Assembly: GCA_018818485.1 (NCBI GenBank)
Contig: JAHIRX010000014.1
Location: forward strand, 1-6,221
Direction of reading: 5' to 3'
Source of the DNA: Patescibacteria group bacterium
GTDB taxonomy: Bacteria; Patescibacteriota; WWE3; UBA101185; UBA10185
DNA length: 6,221 nucleotides
Below are positions 4,692 through 6,221 of this stretch, piece by piece. Numbering within the stretch: position 1 is the first letter of the stretch; each line of letters starts with the position of its first letter. The notes beneath the pieces are model-generated. The model worked only from the letters and a program-made list of their open reading frames with translations, made no database searches and had not been told where the DNA came from. The translations under genes and the position numbers were made by a program.

Positions 4692-5768
4692 ATGACTGCC
4701 CGAATAGCAATTAATGGTTTTGGAAGAATAGGAAGAGCTTCCTTTAAGATTGCGCTTGAAAAGGGTCTTGAAGTAGTTGCCATTAACGATCTAATTAATC
4801 CCCGAGTACTTGCTTATCTCCTTAAATATGACACTGCATATAATATTTTTGATAAAGATATTTATGTAGAAGAAGATGGTAAAGAAATTAGGATTGAAGA
4901 CGCTAAAGGAGACAAAAGTTTCTTTACTGAAACAGGAAAAGAAACGTATTTAGTTGTAGATAACAAAAAAACTTTGGTTTTATCTGAAAAAGAACCAGAA
5001 AAACTTCCTTGGAAAGAGTTAGATATTGATGTGGTGTTGGAATGTACGGGTTTTTTCACTAAAAACGATGAGGCTAACAAACATCTAGAAGGTGGGGCTA
5101 AAAATGTTATTGTTTCTGCTCCTACCAAAGATGGGACCATTCAAACATTCCTCAAGGGTGTAAATGATAGTCAATATTTGGGTCAAAACGCTATTTCTAA
5201 CGCCTCTTGTACAACAAACTGCGTCTCTCCAGTAGTTTCAGTGATTCATTCTAAATTTAAGGTTAAAAAAGCAATGCTCACAACCATTCATGCCGTAACA
5301 GCAGGTCAAAATATTGTGGACGGACCGCCCAATCCTAGAAAACCGGATCTTAGAAGAGCAAGAGCAGGATGGCAAAATATTGTACCTACAACAACAGGCG
5401 CAGCAGTAGCTACTACAGAAACAATACCTGATCTAAAAGATAAATTTGATGGGATTTCCATAAGAGTCCCTATAATAACGGGGTCCTTAATAGACGTAGT
5501 AATGCTTATTGATAAAAAAACAAGTGTAGAAGAGATAAATAAAGCTTTTGAAGAAGCAGAAAAAAATCCAATTTATCAAGGGGTGCTTAAAACTACATGG
5601 GAACCAATAGTTAGCTCAGATATTATTGGTGACCCACATTCTGCAATTGTAGATCTAAGTATGACTAGGATTGTAGATGGAGATCTAATCAAGATCTTGG
5701 CCTGGTATGACAACGAATGGGGATACGCTACAAGACTTGTTGAAATGGCTGAAATGATGGTGAAATAG
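4692..5768 (+). CDS. gap: Type I glyceraldehyde-3-phosphate dehydrogenase
   Basis: A cytoplasmic glycolytic enzyme that oxidises glyceraldehyde-3-phosphate to 1,3-bisphosphoglycerate, usually with NAD+. The Rossmann motif NGFGRIGR is at residues 8-15. D33 in AINDL is the adenine-ribose-binding acid and favours NAD+. The catalytic cysteine is C173 in SNASCTTNC, and the catalytic base H200 is in TIHAVTAGQ. TTTGAA (233-238) and R258 are phosphate-site elements, and the C-terminal WYDNEWGY (338-345) is intact. At 358 aa it is about 20-25 residues longer than typical enzymes; the extra length lies mainly between residues 52 and 92. It also has a slightly longer loop at GPPNPRKPDLRRARAG (211-226). 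The ATG has no SD and relies on translation from the thioredoxin message or on a nearly leaderless transcript from the TATAAT at 4675. A strong hairpin follows the stop. Confidence 0.97.
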   Translation: MTARIAINGFGRIGRASFKIALEKGLEVVAINDLINPRVLAYLLKYDTAYNIFDKDIYVEEDGKEIRIEDAKGDKSFFTETGKETYLVVDNKKTLVLSEKEPEKLPWKELDIDVVLECTGFFTKNDEANKHLEGGAKNVIVSAPTKDGTIQTFLKGVNDSQYLGQNAISNASCTTNCVSPVVSVIHSKFKVKKAMLTTIHAVTAGQNIVDGPPNPRKPDLRRARAGWQNIVPTTTGAAVATTETIPDLKDKFDGISIRVPIITGSLIDVVMLIDKKTSVEEINKAFEEAEKNPIYQGVLKTTWEPIVSSDIIGDPHSAIVDLSMTRIVDGDLIKILAWYDNEWGYATRLVEMAEMMVK

Positions 5769-5805
5769 TTATTCCCCCATTTCTTTATTAAAAATAGGGG
5801 AATAA
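5769..5805. terminator. Bidirectional hairpin terminator between GAPDH and the convergent small gene
   Basis: TTATTCCCC (5769-5777) pairs perfectly with GGGGAATAA (5797-5805). After one mismatch the stem continues with ATTT (5779-5782) and AAAT (5792-5795), leaving a 9-nt loop. It begins immediately after the GAPDH TAG and lies between two convergent stops (5768 and 5813), so it can serve both. The downstream plus-strand run is A/T-rich (ATTTAATTT) rather than pure T. Confidence 0.75.
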
Positions 5806-5812
5806 ATTTAAT

Positions 5813-6142
5813 TTAAGGTATTCCGAGAATTTTCTTGAATTCCTCGTATTCACGTTTGTTCTTCTTTGGCTCTCCTACTTGGGCCTTAAGGCGTTGTTTA
5901 TACTCTTCTTCTGTCTCACCAGATCCCCTGTCAAGTATAACTGGTTGGTACTCAAAGGGAGACATATATATCTTTAGGTCAACCCTGACTTCCTCAACAA
6001 CTCTTCCGAAACTTTCATCGTTGCTAAAATTAAATTCCGAGAGCCACGGGGGACACGGATTTTTTTCCTTTATAAAGTTAAGTGCCTCTATAAAACTGTC
6101 AAGGCAAATCTCGATGCTGATATTACAGTACGAACTGTTCAT
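5813..6142 (-). CDS. Hypothetical 109-aa protein, unrecognised
   Basis: I do not recognise this protein. Translation is placed at the ATG at 6142 because GGAGG (6152-6148) lies 5 nt before it; the longer reading from a GTG at 6154 would start inside that ribosome-binding site. The product is soluble, with no signal or membrane segment. It has an N-terminal half with a hydrophobic helix (SFIEALNFIKEK), a CPPW turn (about residues 30-33 from the ATG) and a beta-looking middle (VRVDLKIYMSPFEYQPVIL). The tail is strongly charged and helical (GETEEEYKQRLKAQVGEPKK and KREYEEFKKILGIP). Cysteines at about 6, 13 and 30 do not form a clear metal site. It has its own consensus promoter and is monocistronic within the window, convergent with GAPDH. 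Confidence 0.75.
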   Translation of the reverse strand: MNSSYCNISIEICLDSFIEALNFIKEKNPCPPWLSEFNFSNDESFGRVVEEVRVDLKIYMSPFEYQPVILDRGSGETEEEYKQRLKAQVGEPKKNKREYEEFKKILGIP

Positions 6143-6147
6143 TATTA

Positions 6148-6152
6148 CCTCC
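6148..6152 (-). promoter_or_regulatory. Ribosome-binding site GGAGG that decides the start
   Basis: GGAGG lies 5 nt upstream of the ATG at 6142. It overlaps the GTG at 6154-6152, so that upstream GTG cannot be the main start. Confidence 0.75.
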
Positions 6153-6170
6153 ACTTTCTAGTTTTTGTGG

Positions 6171-6199
6171 AGAATAGCAGATGGAAAGCTTCGTGTCAA
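6171..6199 (-). promoter_or_regulatory. Sigma70-type promoter of the 109-aa gene
   Basis: A consensus TTGACA (6199-6194), a spacer of exactly 17 nt and TATTCT (6176-6171, 4 of 6 matches). Transcription would start near 6164, leaving a leader of about 22 nt that contains the GGAGG site. This is the best complete promoter in the window. The remaining bases to 6221 show nothing further. Confidence 0.7.
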
Positions 6200-6221
6200 A
6201 CCATAAAACTCTTGTATGTAG

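Noticed and set aside
4862..5140. Minus-strand open frame inside GAPDH
   Set aside because: It is antisense to the GAPDH coding region and its Ser-rich composition mirrors the charged codons on the other strand.
5835..6161. Plus-strand open frame of 108 codons opposite the 109-aa gene
   Set aside because: The minus strand has the promoter, SD and protein-like composition; this frame is Ser/Leu-rich and lacks an SD.
1..6221. Alternative genetic code with TGA as glycine
   Set aside because: No gene has an in-frame TGA, and the helicase ends on TGA at a sensible length.
1..6221. CRISPR array, insertion sequence, tRNA, rRNA or defence island
   Set aside because: No repeat-spacer pattern, transposase, terminal repeats or RNA-gene signature was seen; the recognisable genes are housekeeping.

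Overview
The window (about 6.2 kb, AT-rich) reads as a compact piece of a bacterial chromosome. The most likely source is a small-genome bacterium of the Candidate Phyla Radiation (Patescibacteria). This is an inference from several signs: very short intergenic gaps, shortened versions of universal proteins (a 646-aa UvrD-type helicase, an 87-aa thioredoxin), mixed use of Shine-Dalgarno and apparently leaderless starts, and a small anchored acidic protein with a Cys-containing C-terminal domain. TGA, TAG and TAA are all used as ordinary stops (helicase TGA; thioredoxin and GAPDH TAG), so the TGA=Gly code of Gracilibacteria and Absconditabacteria does not apply.

Layout. (a) 1-2886, minus strand: one probable operon running right to left. 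A near-consensus promoter abuts the start of a membrane-anchored acidic protein (2851-2312). The helicase follows (2266-326), then a ribosome-binding site and a short gene that looks broken (253 to the window edge). (b) 2887-3329, plus strand: a 118-aa protein of unknown function driven by its own promoter. That promoter stands back-to-back with the one in (a); the two -35 boxes form an inverted repeat. (c) 4337-3330, minus strand: a D-alanyl-D-alanine carboxypeptidase (peptidase S11). Its stop codon directly touches the stop codon of the 118-aa gene, with no bases between them, and a long nested hairpin lies inside its 3' coding end. (d) 4339-5768, plus strand: thioredoxin then GAPDH, with a consensus promoter and SD before thioredoxin and a second TATAAT box between the two genes. 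A strong bidirectional hairpin follows. (e) 6199-5813, minus strand: a 109-aa protein of unknown function with a clear promoter and SD. The nearest upstream start is a GTG, but the SD shows that translation begins at the ATG four codons further in.

Functionally these are housekeeping genes: DNA repair or replication (helicase), peptidoglycan trimming (carboxypeptidase), thiol redox (thioredoxin) and glycolysis (GAPDH), interspersed with three small proteins of unknown function. I see no mobile element, CRISPR array, tRNA or rRNA, and no convincing new multi-gene system. The observations most worth checking are the broken gene at the left edge, the zero-gap convergent gene pair with its embedded hairpin, the leaderless-type promoter geometry, and the unrecognised small proteins.
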